64,000 bases of DNA, taken from Entoloma clypeatum (taxonomy: Eukaryota > Basidiomycota > Agaricomycetes > Agaricales > Entolomataceae). Positions 41,981 to 54,144 of this stretch are shown here, piece after piece. The notes beneath the pieces are model-generated. The model worked only from the letters and a program-made list of their open reading frames with translations, did not search any database and had not been told where the DNA came from. Made by a program: the position numbers and the translations under genes. Location of the stretch: NCBI GenBank assembly GCA_963565915.1, contig OY751495.1:2728001-2792000 (forward strand), written 5' to 3'. How positions within the stretch are numbered: the first letter of the stretch is position 1; every line of letters starts with the position of its first letter.

Positions 41981-44900
41981 CCATCTACCTCTCGCTCTGC
42001 TCTTGACATCATCACCCCCTTCGACGGCATCGACTACCAAAGCTGGGCCGAAAGGATGAAGTCCTACCTCCTCCATCAAGGAGTCTGGCGCCTTGTTTCT
42101 GGCGACATCCCCTGCCCTGTCATCGCCGATTTTACCACCACGGTCTCCACCCCTGGGCCACTGCTGCTGCTCCCCCTGTCCTGGCTGCCACGGTCGACCG
42201 ACCGGCTTCCGCAAGGAAGAAAAAGCCTGGATCAGGGACGACGACGTAGCTCTCGGGGCAATACGCCTGAAGGTCTCTGAGGCGATCAGACGCCACATCA
42301 AGGACAGCACCTCGGCGCTTGACGCATGGACAACGTTGAAAGATGCCTATTCCAAGATATTCCCGGCCATCATCTTCGGCGACTTCAAGGCCGCCGCTAC
42401 CTTCAAACTATCTGGACGCGACCCTGTGCCTGAAATCGAGCGCCTGGGGTCACTCTTTGCTCGTCTCAGTGAGTCAAATTTCGACGTGCCCGACATGATG
42501 CAAGCAATGATCCTTGCCAACGCCATCCCTGACGCATGGTCCTCGCTCTCCACCGCTCTCTTCCAGGTGTACGACGCTGACAACTTCACGTGGAAAGGAG
42601 TTGCCGAAAGCATCATCTCGGAATACAGGCGCAAGTATTCGGTCAGGTCTACTCATGCGTCCAATGAGCAGGCCCGGAAAATTTCCGGGACAAAGCGAAA
42701 GGGGCAGGACCCCAAATGGGAAAAGCAGCAAAAGCCGACGACAAGTACCGCACAGCCCGATTCCGGAAAAATGCAGTCGCTCCTGCAACGCATGAACCCG
42801 CCTCCTTCTCAGTACACCGGACTTCCATCTGGAAAACCGTCTGTGTGGAAAAAGAACGATCATGTCCGTAAACTCGCGCGGAACATTGGTGCTCGTCCCT
42901 CAGGGTCAAACCTTCGAATTCTGGATACGATTATCCCAGAAGAAGATGGAAGACCATCCAAGCAGCGTCGAGTCACTCCGCCTTTGGATGACTCCCTCAG
43001 GATGATGGACATAGACCATCAAAGCGAGCGGATGGGGCCGGAACAATTCGAAGATGGGCTGATTGAACTTGACGGTTCGTCACATTCTTCTCTCAAACTT
43101 GACCAAATGGGAAACACTAATAATCACACACAGACATTTGAATATACATTAGCTAGTACCAATGCAGATAGTATAGATCTCTTTAGTGATGATCTGTACA
43201 AAAAATATATCAAACATTTCGCGTCCTGCACACACTGCAAAGAGAGAGAACGCGCTCAGTGGATCTTAGATTCCGGCGCATCATTACACTTTACCCATGA
43301 GTTTAAAGACTTCGCGTACTACAGGCCTCTCAAGGCTAAGCGATTTGTCCAAACAGCTGCAAAGGGAAAGAAACTGGAAATTCTCGGAGTTGGAGCCGTT
43401 CCAGTATGGCATACCCTAAATGGGGAAGTAAAAACTCATCTTCTCCGACCTGTATTCTACATTCCGGACATGGACACACGCCTATTGTCCCTAGGCGTCT
43501 TCCTTAATCACGGTTACAAAGTAGACGGAATGCGTGGAGAAATCAACATCTCCAAAGGACAGAACAAAATACAGTTCTCGCCTCACATTCTCGGACAAAC
43601 CATTTATTGGTTAGACACTGAAATACGCTATGACCAAATCCACACGATCTCTAGCAAAATCACTGTCGAAACCTGGCATAAACGCCTTGGCCACCCAAAT
43701 AACCAGGTGCTCAACAAGATTCCCACCAGTACCAAAGGAGTACCCAGAACGTTAGTACGTGAGAAATCACAGGAAAGCTGCACGGGGTGTCTAAAAGGGA
43801 AAATGCCGAATCAATCTTATTCTAACTCGATGACGAGGGCTGTCAAACCCTTTGATTTGATCCATTCGGATTTAAAGCAGATATCCACGGCATCGTACCA
43901 TAAGTACAAATGTTTTTGGATGATTTTTCATCCCATGTCTGGGTCGTCTTGCTTAAAAAAAAGTCAGGCGCCATCACGGCGCTGAAACAATTCCTTGCGA
44001 TGATCCAGAATCAATTTGCCGCTACCCCTAAAAAATGGCGGGTTGATGGAGGTGGAGAATTTGATGAATACAAGGATGTACTTGCCGATCATGGAATTCT
44101 GATCGACGTCACACTCCCATATCAGCATCAGCAGAATGGTAGAGCAGAACGGATAAATCGAACTCTGTGGGAAAAATCTCAGGCATTACGCTTCGACGCA
44201 TGCTTACCACCTATGTGGTGGGAATTCTGCCTGGAACATGCAGCATTTCTCTACAACAGAACCCCCATGCAGCGTCTTGAATGGAAAACCCCTCACTTCA
44301 AAGTGACCAATGAGATTCCCGACATGTCCAGCGTCAGAGTCTTCGGATGTCAGGCATATGTATATATCCCAAAGGAGAAACGAAGGAACTCCCTGGAGTC
44401 AAGGTCCCGACTGATGATTTATCTCGGATCGAAACCAGGGGTCAAAGGATACCGCTTCATGGATCCTGAGACCAATACAATTTTCATGGGTGGAAAAGCT
44501 ATCTTTGATGAAAGCAAGTACCCTAGATGCCACATCGACCCTTTGCCAGAAAACCATCCAGAAATGGAAAACCCAGAGCCAGCTGATGAGTTTGAGGATC
44601 TCATTCCCGGCAGCAATGATGACGATAGTCACAACGAAACACCTCATGACCCAGTTCGCATTGAACAGGATCAACCTGAATCAGACAACGAACTGCCTGC
44701 CAATGAGCCTGATGACGAACCGTGAGTACCCACTCCGGAACCCGAGCAAGTACCAGATCGACCGATCAGGGAACGACGAGTTCGGAAGATGCCAGGAAGC
44801 ATCTATGGGGAAGACACTCCAGCGTCTGATCTTGAAAAATTAGATCGAAGACGGAGATTGGGCGGTCAAACGGCATGGATGAATGACCTCCTGATGGAGG

Positions 44901-46471
44901 CAATATCAGTCCAAGTTGGCATCGTTGAAATGTCCCATAAAGACATATACCCTCTTCCAAATAAAGAAGACTGGTATGCGGCTGAACGTAAAGAACTAGA
45001 CATGCTCAAACGCCGCGGGGTGATCACGGAGCTAGTACCCCTGCCTGCAGGAAGGAAAGCTCTAAGGAACAAATGGGTTTACAACGAAAAGTCCGACGGG
45101 CGTCTGAAAGCACGCCTCGTCGCAAAAGGCTTTTCACAGGTAGAAGGGATCGACTTTGATCAGATCTTCTCACCAGTCGTGAGATATGAAACTGTCTGAC
45201 TAATACTGGCATTGACAGCCCTTGAAGGGTGGTTCATGACACTCTTGGACGTCTCATCAGCCTTCCTCTATGGAACGCTCCTTGAGGTAATCTACATGCG
45301 ACAGCCTGAGGGCTACATAGTAAAAGGGAAAGAACACCTCGTGTACCGACTATACAAAGCCTTATATGGACTTAAGCAGGCCACATTAGCCTGGTGGAGA
45401 GAACTTGATTCCTCCATGAAAAAGCTTGGCTTTGTCCGGCTTCACTCCGATGCGGGAGTGTTCATTCACAAAAGTACCAATGGGGAAATTGTAATCGCCG
45501 TCATCTATGTCGACGACTCTGCTTTTCTCGGCACAAACCGGGAATATACGCTAGAGAAAAAGAAGGCCTTCATGACCACATGGGAATGTAGGGACCTAGG
45601 GCACCTTGTGCCTGGTGGGGAACCAAAAGAGTTTCTTTCAATCCAGATAAGGCAACATGGGAAGAGAATCTTCATTGATCAAGTACCTTACCTTGAAAAA
45701 ATACTCACACGCATGGGGATGAGTGAATCCAATGCGACCCATACCCCACTCCCTACGGGCTACAAACCCATGGCGTCCGAAGATCAACCTAATGCGGAAC
45801 TCCGATCCAAGTACCAATCCGTCATCGGATCACTCCTATATCTGATGATCGGAACGAGGCCTGACATCTGCTTTGCCATAATCAAAATGTCTCAATTTTC
45901 CGCAAATCCCACCAAACGCCATTTAGAAGTGGCTAGGGATATTTGCAGATATTTAAAAGCAACAAAAGATTATGCAATCATGTATGATGGGGACTCAGGG
46001 AAAGGGATCTATGCGTTCACAGACTCCGACTGGGCATCAGATGAAAACACGAGGAGGTCTACCACCGGCTTCTTCATATCACTGGCGTCTGGAGCGATAA
46101 CATGGGTCTCATCGGCGCAAAAGACCATCGCCCTCTCTTCTACAGAAGCAGAATATATGGCGCTATCAGATTGCAGTCGCGCAGCAACATGGCTGAGAAG
46201 CATGCTCGCCGAACTTGGAATGCAGATCGGATCAGTACCGATCTATGGAGATAACAACGGCTCCGTCTTTATCGCATCCAACCCTGTGACTGAGAAGCGA
46301 TCCAAGCACATCGACGTGCGATTCCACTTTGTCAGAGAAAAAGTATCTGAAGGCATTATCACGGTTGAATTCATTGAAGGGGTGAATAACCCTGCAGACC
46401 TTTTAACTAAGAATCTGGGGAAAATCCTCTTCAACAAGTTTATCCCGTACTTCGGATTACTAAAAAACTAA
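41981..46471 (+). pseudogene. Copia-3 gag-pol, broken
   Basis: Lacks the ATG. A local frame shift between about 42160 and 42205 changes roughly 15 residues. Near 42737 about 270 bp of gag (including the lysine-rich KKKGKGRW part) is missing compared with Copia-1. The downstream frames mirror Copia-1: protease to 43985, integrase 43910-44722, TGA 44723-44725, TGA 45197-45199, RT-RNase H 45212-46471. The last frame keeps YVDDSAFLG and STEAEYMAL. Confidence 0.9.
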
Positions 46472-46539
46472 GACGAAGAAAAGTACCTATATGGGAAAAA
46501 GTAAGATGTATTTAGAAGTATGTACTAAATATGGGGGGG

Positions 46540-46839
46540 TGTTGAAACTTTTCCATCACGTAGATTAGATTACATCACATGACCATTTACACATCTTCGA
46601 TTACATACTTATTTGGTTGGTACAAACAGTAGTACGGTATATAAGACCAGGAAACTGTCAATATCAAAAGGTTGTCTCTTGACTCTTAACCAGCTCCATC
46701 GCTCTTACCAGCCTCAACCGCTCTCACCAGCCTCACCCCTCCAAACCATGTAAGTGGCTAGAACGGTTACGTAGAGTACTTCCACTGTAGCTGTGTTGCT
46801 CAGTACATCTGTGGCTAGCGCCCAGGTGGAACTTCAACA
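46540..46839 (+). repeat. 3' LTR of Copia-3
   Basis: 300 bp, with only two TTAGA-type units and GACCATTTACACATCTTCG. This last string resembles the Copia-2 LTR (CTTTACACATC) more than the Copia-1 LTR (CTTAGACATC), although its pol is close to Copia-1. Confidence 0.92.
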
Positions 46840-47425
46840 ACTGTGGGGTGAGGGTGTGTCCGCAGTGGTGCAGTACCCACTGCCGTTGCTGACATGGCCA
46901 TACATTGGCAATGGCAGCAGTACCCACTGCTGTTGTCAATGTTGTCCCCCATTTCAAGGTGCTGAAACGACAACGTCAATGCGGTCCCCACCATCGGCGT
47001 CGCCAGAAGCACCTCCCACCATGTCGGCTTGGCCATGGACACCGCTTGCCGCCATCTCTTGACCCTTCCCAGGTCCCTGCCTCCATTGTCCCGTCTTCCG
47101 ACCCACCCACGACGCGCTGGCTGCGTGCCCGACCCATGCCGCACTGCAACTGCCACATCATGACACCTTTAACGGCGACACCACCCACTCCCCTGCCATT
47201 CACGCCGGCTGCGTGCTCCACCATGCTAACCCAGACACCCCCGGATCACCACCCACCCCTGCCACCATCCTCCCAGCCTCAACCAGCCACCTATGAGTCA
47301 CCACACCACAACAATGCCAATATGCCGACTGCGTGCCCGAGGACTCCTAACCCCACCACAGCTACTCCCGACCCACGGCCCCAGACAGGACACAGGATGG
47401 GCGAGGACCGGAGAAGACACTGTCA
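46840..47425. other. Unassigned GC-rich stretch
   Basis: About 586 bp, rich in CCACC/ACCCAC on the plus strand, with a near repeat GTACCCACTGCCGTTG / GTACCCACTGCTGTTG. Open frames exist in several registers but show no domain and look compositional. It borders the truncated end of the D' integrase. Origin unknown. Confidence 0.4.
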
Positions 47426-48143
47426 CTGATGATCTTCTTGGGGATCCCATGAAGCTTCCATATCTGATCCCGATAGATCTTGGCTAATCCTTCAGCCGAT
47501 AATTCCACGGTTGTCGGAATGAGATGAAGCATCTTTGAATGTCTATCCGTGATGACCAGGATCGCATTCTTTCCATCAGACTCTGGTATCGGTCCCACGA
47601 TGTCAATCCCTATGTCTTCCCATGGATGACTTGGTGCTGCATGGGGGTGTAGCGGAGCATGTCGTTTCTGTCTGTTGATCTTGTTGCGCTGACAGATGTC
47701 GCAACCCTTTACGTACTTCTTTACATCATGCAGGATGGTAGGCCACCAGTAGGTGCGAGTGAGGAGTTCATGTGGCCGATACTGTCCTGGATGTCCAGCC
47801 ACTGGTGCATCGTGTGACTCAAACATTAGTGCTTGACGCAGTTGTGGGTCCGGTGGAACATAGACTCGTTTGCCTGCATATGTGATGCTGTTTTCCTGTT
47901 GATACCAATGAGGATTCTTCTTTAGACCCCGGGCTACTTCTGTCTCCATGCGGTTTGAACCCTTGATGCGTGCGATCCACGGATTTTCAATGGTTGTGAT
48001 GTTTCCAATCTTGATGTTTCACCCCCTTCAAAGAATTGTTCCTCCGTGAACATCTCCATTTGTATCACATCTTCTGATTCCAATCGTTTCAAGAATAGTC
48101 CCTCCTTGAGCATTTGGTCACTGTCTTGTGGTTCGAGTTCCAT
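47426..48143 (-). pseudogene. D' integrase (N-terminal part) and linker
   Basis: Reads HWYQQENSITYAGKRVYV, APVAGHPGQYRPHELLTRTYWW, CDICQRNKINRQ, IGIDIVGPIPESDG, VITDRHSKMLHLIPT and IPKKIISDS, then stops matching where the second catalytic aspartate motif would continue (SDRGPQF in relatives). So the zinc domain and first half of the core are present and the rest is lost. The linker (47934-48143) is in a shifted frame. Confidence 0.8.
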
Positions 48144-49898
48144 TTAATACCAGGGTAAGCGCGACAGGATGTCCGCTTTTGCATTTGTCTTGCCAGGCAC
48201 ATGCCGTAATTCGAAGTCATAGTCTTGTAACTTCATTTTCCAGCGCCTTTGTTGTTGATTTAGGTCCTGAGGACGGCGGAAATACTCCAGGTTCTTGTGA
48301 TCAGTTAAGATCTCAAAGTGTTTCCTGGCTTTGAGTAGATAGTGTCTCCAATCTTTCAGTGCTTCCATGACTGCCAAGAGCTCTTTGTCGTATATCTTGT
48401 AATTTTGTTCAGCCGTGGACATGGTCCGCAACAAGAACGCAATAGGATTCCATTTGTCGTCCTGTTTTTGAGAGAGTACAGCCCCAATTGCATAGCCTGA
48501 TGCACCGGTTTCGACCCTGAACTGTCCATCTGGTTTTGGTAATGCCAAGACTGGTGCTGATGTGATCGCCTGTATGAGACCTTCAAATACTTTTTGTTCC
48601 ATTGGTCCCCAAGTAAACGCAGTGCCGCCTGTGAGCGCGGTAAGTGGTTTCACAATGTTTGAGTATCCTTCAATGAAGCGCCGATAGAAGTTAGCAAACC
48701 CAAGGAACTTCTGGACTTCCTTTTTTGATGTGGGTGCTCGCCAGTTTCGGATTGTATCCACGTTCTCGGTTTCCATCTTGACATGTCCTTCACCAATGAC
48801 ATATCCCAATATGGGGCATTTCGTTACTTCCCAGAAACACTTCTTCTCCTTCAGGAACAAGTCATTGTCCGATAGGATCTGCAGAATTTCTTCGGTGTTT
48901 TGCACGAGTTCTTCCTTGGTTTTACCAATAACCACAATGTCATCCATATAGATCACACAGATGCGTCGGCGGATCTGGTCCCGGAATAGACTAGCCATCA
49001 TCCAAGAGAACGTTCCCGGGAAGTTGCAAAGGCCGAAAAACATGACCAATGGTTCAAACAATCCTCAACTGGTGAGGAAGGCAGCCTTCCATTCATCGCC
49101 TTCCTTAATCCGGACATTGTTGTAACCCCACATGATGTCCATCTTATTGAAGTAGACTGCATCTTTCAGCATGTCCAAGAGATCGGAGATGTGCGGGAGT
49201 GGGAACTTGTCTTTGACCGTAAATTTGTTGACCATGCGGTAATCTTGTACCAATCGTTTGGAACCATCCTTCTTGTTGATGAAGAAGCAAGGGGAAGCAT
49301 AAGGGTATTTGGACGGGCGGATCTTTCCAGTTGCTAGACCCTCATCAATGAATGCATCCAATTCCTCTTGTTCCTTTTGTGTCATGGGATATGTATTTCC
49401 CCCTAGTTCCTTTGGTGCATCTGGTGTAAGTTCAATACCATGGTCCCATTCCCTTTTCTTTGGGATCTTATCAAAGTTCTCCTTCTCGAAGAGGTGAGCA
49501 AACCGATCAACATATGAGGGTCATTTGGTCGTGGGAGGTGGTGTGGGAGTGACAGCTTCAAAAATAGGGTCTCCAGGTTTCCATTTCTGATCCGATTTCT
49601 TGGGTGCGTCTTTGTCATGCACTTCAACCATGCAAACCCAGTGTTTATGACCATTAAGGTTAACCCTGAAATCTGAAAGTTTGGTTTGGCATGTTGATGG
49701 GCACCGGTTGAACGTTACAGCGCCAGTTGTCCAATTGATCGTAGGGTTGTGGTGTACCAACCAGTCATGTCCCAAAAGCATGTCTGTTCTCCCAATGTCC
49801 AGTACCATTGCTTCCATGGTTTCCTGATGTGTTCCCAAATCCAGCTTGACTTCGGCAAGTTGGTTCGCTTTCTGTTGTCGATTTGGTGATCCATCCAC
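48144..49898 (-). pseudogene. D' protease, RT and RNase H
   Basis: Same domain order and stops as D: GHDWLVHHNPTINW, KKDGSKRLVQDYR, FGLCNFPGTFS, YMDDIVVIG, VETGASGYAIGAVLSQ, DHKNLEYF. Here RNase H has VETGAS where D has VETDAS, so a catalytic aspartate is replaced by glycine. Confidence 0.85.
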
Positions 49899-50197
49899 AT
49901 TTAGAATTGCTATGGGTGGTATCCCTCACGTGGGGAGGTTCTGTTCACATACTATTCTGGGATGGATGCATGTGCATTCACATCCACTATCAACCTCAGG
50001 TCGAATGACCTTTGGTCCTCGTCGTGTTTCAAGCTGAGCTAACAGCCTGATTTCTCGTCATTTCGGAGGTTTGTCTCCCTTCACAATCTTAGTCAACGCA
50101 GCGGCTCGCTTGGCAGGGATGACATAGGTTCTATTGTCTGCAGTCATACAAGGCAAGCAAGTCCGTTTAATAGATAAGGGTCGCGACTTAGCGTCGT

Positions 50198-50389
50198 TTA
50201 ATTGGACCCTTCGGGAAAATCCTTCTCGTCGGCTTCTAATATTGTGGTTTCATCATTCTCGTCATCTTCCTCAGACACCTTCCTAACCCTTCCGGAGTTC
50301 TTCTTCGGCTTGCAGCAGTTGCGCGCAATATAGCCATATTCCCCAAAATGGTAACTCCGGTATCCGTTCCGAGGCATGTGCAAGGACAA
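50198..50389 (-). pseudogene. D' gag tail with a degraded zinc knuckle
   Basis: 63-codon frame containing SYHFGEYGYIARNC, which looks like a CCHC knuckle that has lost its first cysteines and histidine, followed by basic KPKK and acidic EEDDEND. The stretch 49994-50197 between this and the protease is probably the gag-pol junction but holds no clean frame. Confidence 0.5.
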
Positions 50390-50539
50390 TGGACACAGTG
50401 CTCAACGCTCGGCCCCTCACTCACTTCTAATCTCAATCCTTCGTCCTTCGGTGCTTCGCCCCACAAACACAAATGTTAGGTTCGCAGGCCTGGCATGTCC
50501 AGTTAAGTATTGCGAACTCCAAGTTCACACAGCCCAAGT

Positions 50540-50864
50540 GATACTGGAGATAAAGTGAGTTATTGTACCAAAGTCAATTACTGTCTCACTCACCCAAATG
50601 GTCTCAGCCCGCTTTGCGATATTTTATTACACGAGTCTGCTCCTCTATTTTGTTTCTTGAGACCTTGTCCCCACAGGTACAGACCGAGAGCATCGAAAAG
50701 TTGCGAGTGCGGCGAGCTCGACCTGAACGCAATGTCAGTGGTGAGTCAGAGTCACACTCAATGTGCTTCGCTTTCCTCACCAACTCTGGGGTGATATCTG
50801 GGTCAGGAGCAGTGCTTGTACACACTGTTGGCTCATGGGCCAAGCTTTCTCGACCGCTGGCCGC
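50540..50864 (-). pseudogene. 3' part of a reading frame interrupted by Gypsy F
   Basis: Minus-strand frame LAHEPTVCTSTAPDPDITPE, then LTLRSGRARRTRNF, then VCTCGDKVSRNK and VIKYRKAG, then TGA. When Gypsy F and one CCGC copy are removed, the frame joins without a break to the frame at 57909-58095 (PVEA then ASGRES). The pattern C-x-C-G then RxIKxRKAG looks like the start of a small zinc-binding domain seen in some basidiomycete transposon-related proteins; this is recollection, not proof. The stop falls where a cysteine might be expected. Probably a dead gene of unknown function. Confidence 0.45.
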
Positions 50865-51032
50865 TGGAGAGGTGGGAGCGGTCAGACAAGCTTGGAGCGG
50901 GGCTCGACGAGGGGCAGAAAGCAGGGCGTGATCCGTGCATCATGGTATTCTGTCTCCCTCTATGGCGTGTCATCGGTCTCTACGTAGCTAATCACGTGGT
51001 GTGGGTGGAGTCGGGCCGGAGGCCCTACTCCA
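50865..51032 (-). repeat. 3' LTR of Gypsy F
   Basis: 168 bp, TGGAGAGGTG to CCCTACTCCA. The region 51033-51234 up to the integrase stop has no gene beyond the purine tract and a pyrimidine-rich coding tail. Confidence 0.85.
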
Positions 51033-51234
51033 GGTGCCCCCCTTTTTTGTGGCGGCGTCCTCGCCGCCTGGGCCCTCTGGCTGGTTCTGTCTCGCGTCCT
51101 GACCCTCCCTGCTACTTATCCTTCCTCCTCTTCTGTCTCCTTGCTGTGCTCTTCCTCATCATCCTCATAAAATCTCGCTCCAGTGCCCTCCGTCCTTGTC
51201 ATTCCTTCATTTCTCATTCCTTTGTCATCTCTCC

Positions 51235-52677
51235 CTACCCCATCGTCTCCCGCTGTTTCTTCTCCTCGTCTATCAGCCCTGGCTCTTGTTCTCCTGTCCT
51301 CTCCTCTTCGTCATCCTGTTTCTCTGCCATCTGGGTTTCTCCCTCTATTTTCTCCCTCTCTCCTTCTGCACGTGTGAGGTCCGTCCCCTCCCTTGGCTCA
51401 AATCTCCGTAGACGCCGTGCACTGAATAGGCCAGGTAGTTGTGTTCCATCCATGTCCTCCAGCTTGTATGCATTCAGTACGCAATCCTTGACACGCCAGG
51501 GTTCCGACCATCTTGGTGTTAGTTTGCGATCGTTGCTAATGGTAGTAGTCAGATCACTCCTGTAGACTTGTACCAACTCGCCTTGTTTGAATTCAACTGG
51601 CTGTCCCTGATTCTTGACAAGCTTCCAGTCAAATGCTGCCTTCCTCAGCATTGTGTGTTGGACCGCCTCTGTGTGTGTGTCAAGCTGTTGTTGCCCTGCG
51701 TACATCATGTGCATCTCAGTGTCCTTCAATGTGAATGGGAGTGAACTTAGCTCTTTGGGGGTTCGCTTCGTGTTCACGGCTAATCCTAGTAGTATCTCCT
51801 TTGGCGAGAACTTCAGTGCTGGTAGAATCCGCCAGTTGAGGATCCGGATTGCATCCTCAAAGTGGTCCGGCCAGTTTCTCGGGATCTGCTGCATTGCCAT
51901 CGACTTCCAGCCATCCTCTCCGAGCTCCGGTGCACATAGCCTGGCAAGGACGTATAGTAGTAGCTTGTTGATTCCCTCGACCAGCCCGTTGACCCATGGT
52001 GAATATGCCGCTGTGACAATATGATCTATCCCCCATCTCCCGCACTCCGTGTCGACCTCTTTGTTGTCGAAGTGTTTTCCACTGTCAGACTGGAATGCTT
52101 CTGGGGGTGCGAAGTTGTGGCAAATGTCGTTCAGGGACCTCACCGTCGTCTTTGCGCTTCCATGTTTCTTGAACCTGTATCGCCACACATGCTGTGATGC
52201 GACGTCCAGGTATAGTCCTACTGTATGATATCCGCCTTTCCCTTCTGGCATGGATAGATAGTCGCCAACGAGGAGTTCGAGGGGGTGGCGTCGTACGATC
52301 GGCTGTAGCAGTGCGTTCAGTTGTGTCCCTCCGAAGTTCTTGCACTTTGCACATGTGGTGATTGCTTTGACGATTGACTCGTCCAGGCCTGGGCTGTGAT
52401 ATTGGTCGAGCATGGCGATCTTGACGCTGTCGCGGTGCCAGTGTCCACCCTGCTCGTGTTGGGATCGTGCCTTCTCCACTGCCTCCTTTCTTGATATACA
52501 CTCCCTCCTCGCCCTCACCCGTACTCCCATGCCCCCTCCGATAAACCACAGTCTACCATCTTCGATCATGTACTGGGTTGCCCTGTGTTTCGCCTTTATG
52601 CGACTCCTGAGCTGCCATGGTCCGTCGAGGCCTTCCAGCGCGTCAATCACCTGTAAGTAGAGGGGCTCGTTCTCGAA
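51235..52677 (-). pseudogene. Gypsy F integrase
   Basis: About 480 codons. An atypical zinc region (HEQGGHWHRDSVKIAML, CAKCKNFGG), then core residues in LLVGDYLSMP, QSDSGKHFDNKEV and WVNGLVEGINK, giving the D, D, E pattern. The C-terminal tail ends in charged text with no chromodomain. Upstream it is joined in frame to RNase H across two TGA codons (52684-52686 and 52678-52680), which read as CGA GAA CGA if both are C to T changes. Divergent from the integrases of A-E. Confidence 0.82.
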
Positions 52678-52683
52678 TCATTC

Positions 52684-54144
52684 TCAGAGGCTGGTGTGCT
52701 TTGTCTCGTGGGCTTGTTCGACGCTGAATATGTTGTTGATGATGCCTTCCTTATGTTCCCAGTCTGGATTGACTGTCCAATTGCTCCCATCAGTTGTGTT
52801 GTATGGTGTGTCCTCGTATTGTCGGCTGAGTCCGTCCGCGATGTTGGTCACCCCTGGTATGTGGCGTACATCTGTGATACGGTATGCCAGTATCCCGTCC
52901 CGCCATCGGGCATGTGTTGCTGGGAGCTTATCTGAGATAAGAACGTCTCGGAGTGCTTGGCAGTCTGTTTCCACCTCTACTGGGAATCCGTATACAATAT
53001 CTGAGAATTTGTTGAAACAAAACTTCAGTGCTGCGAACTCGAGGAGGTATGGTTTATACTTCCTTTCCGTGTTCGATGTTCGCTTGGATGCGAAAGCGAT
53101 AGGGTGTTTCCTTGTGACTGCTCTTCCACCTGGTAGGGTAGTTGTAATTTTCTGGCATAGTACGCCTGCGAATGCATCCACGCAGCCGTCCGTTGTAAGT
53201 ATGAATGGCGTGCCGTCAAACCTTGGTTCTACAAGGACTGGTTGTGAGAGCAGAATCTGTTTTAGTTTGAAAAATACGCGGGTATGCTTATCTGTCCAGA
53301 CGTCCTTTAGTTTGTATGCTCTCATCAGCCGTTGATATGCCCCCTTTCTCGTTCCAGTTGGTATTTCGACGCCCTTGAGCAGGTCGCGTAGTGGGGCTTC
53401 AATCCGCGCATAGCCTTGAATGAGGTCATGGAAGTATCCCGTCAGACCCAGGAATCCCTCAAGATGGGATGCATCTGCTGGTATTGGCCAGTCCACTATA
53501 GCGCTCAGCTTTGCTGGGTCAGGAGATACGCCGTTCGGCCCAACTACTGATCCTGCGAATACGGCTTCGGTCATAAACAGACGTAGTTTGCTAGGGGATA
53601 GTGACAGTTTCTCTCTTCTGACTCGTTCGAGAATAATATGTAGCTTTGTGAGTCCCTCCTCGAATGTGTCTGCGTAGGATCCCCCGTCGTCAACAAAGAG
53701 GTTGATCATGCCGTCCACTGTTAGGTCATGAGTCTTGGTTGCCATCATGTCTCCGAACATGGCTGGTGCTCCCGTGATTCCAAATGGCATATGTTGGTAG
53801 CACCAGTAGCCCCGGCCTTCAACGTAGAAGCATAGATACGGCTGCGACTGCTCATCGACTGTGATGTGGTAAAAGCCTGCGGCAAAGTCAAAGACGTGGA
53901 CGTATTGATGGCCGGAAAGTCTCAGCTGTTTTGCTCGGATGTCCCCCTGGGGTACGGGTGGTATTTCTGTCACGTTGTTGAGGGGTCCGAAGTCTTGACA
54001 GATACGGAATTTGAGTGGCAGTTGTTTGTCTGTTTGCTTCTCTACCTGCGCCGGTCGTGGTGGGAGGTCTGGGATTGGCTCTAGGCCGTGGGCGGTGCAT
54101 TCGTCATTGAGTCTGTGTAGCAGTTCCTCAATAGTCCCCCTTGG
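52684..54144 (-). pseudogene. Gypsy F reverse transcriptase and RNase H
   Basis: 490-codon frame whose first codons come from the inserted solo LTR. RT motifs: LKFRICQDFGPLN, VHVFDFAAGFYHITVD, YQHMPFGITGAPAMF and NLFVDDGGSY, so the catalytic box is FVDD rather than YIDD/YLDD. RNase H shows LTTDGCVDAFAGVLC, LLEFAALK and VETDCQALRD. It is clearly a different lineage from A-E. Confidence 0.85.

Larger units (their letters stand above)
41981..46839 (+). mobile_element. Copia-3: 5'-truncated copy sharing lesions with Copia-1
   Basis: Begins at the second codon of gag (TCTACCTCTCGCTCT), with no 5' LTR or leader, and ends in a 300-bp LTR (46540-46839). From 42741 onward it aligns to Copia-1 from 18011 with a constant offset of 24,730 bp to the end of pol, with only a few substitutions, and shares the 10-nt deletion and both TGA codons. 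Upstream it has its own small indels and a gag deletion of about 270 bp. No target duplication can be assigned. Confidence 0.92.
47426..50389 (-). mobile_element. Gypsy D', inverted copy of Gypsy D
   Basis: On the minus strand: gag zinc-knuckle remnant (50198-50389), protease (49521-49898), RT (48144-49385), linker (47934-48143) and integrase to 47426. It shares with D the TGA codons (49509 and 49062 regions), the TAA after RNase H (48144-48146) and the linker frameshift. Unlike D it keeps the integrase N-terminal zinc domain (CDICQRNK) and extends further 5' into gag. It has no copia insertion. No LTRs are recognisable. Confidence 0.87.

Noticed and set aside
46905..47429. A 174-codon plus-strand frame, proline/threonine-rich
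   Set aside because: No start context, domain or intron pattern; adjacent frames are also open because the region is CCACC-rich.
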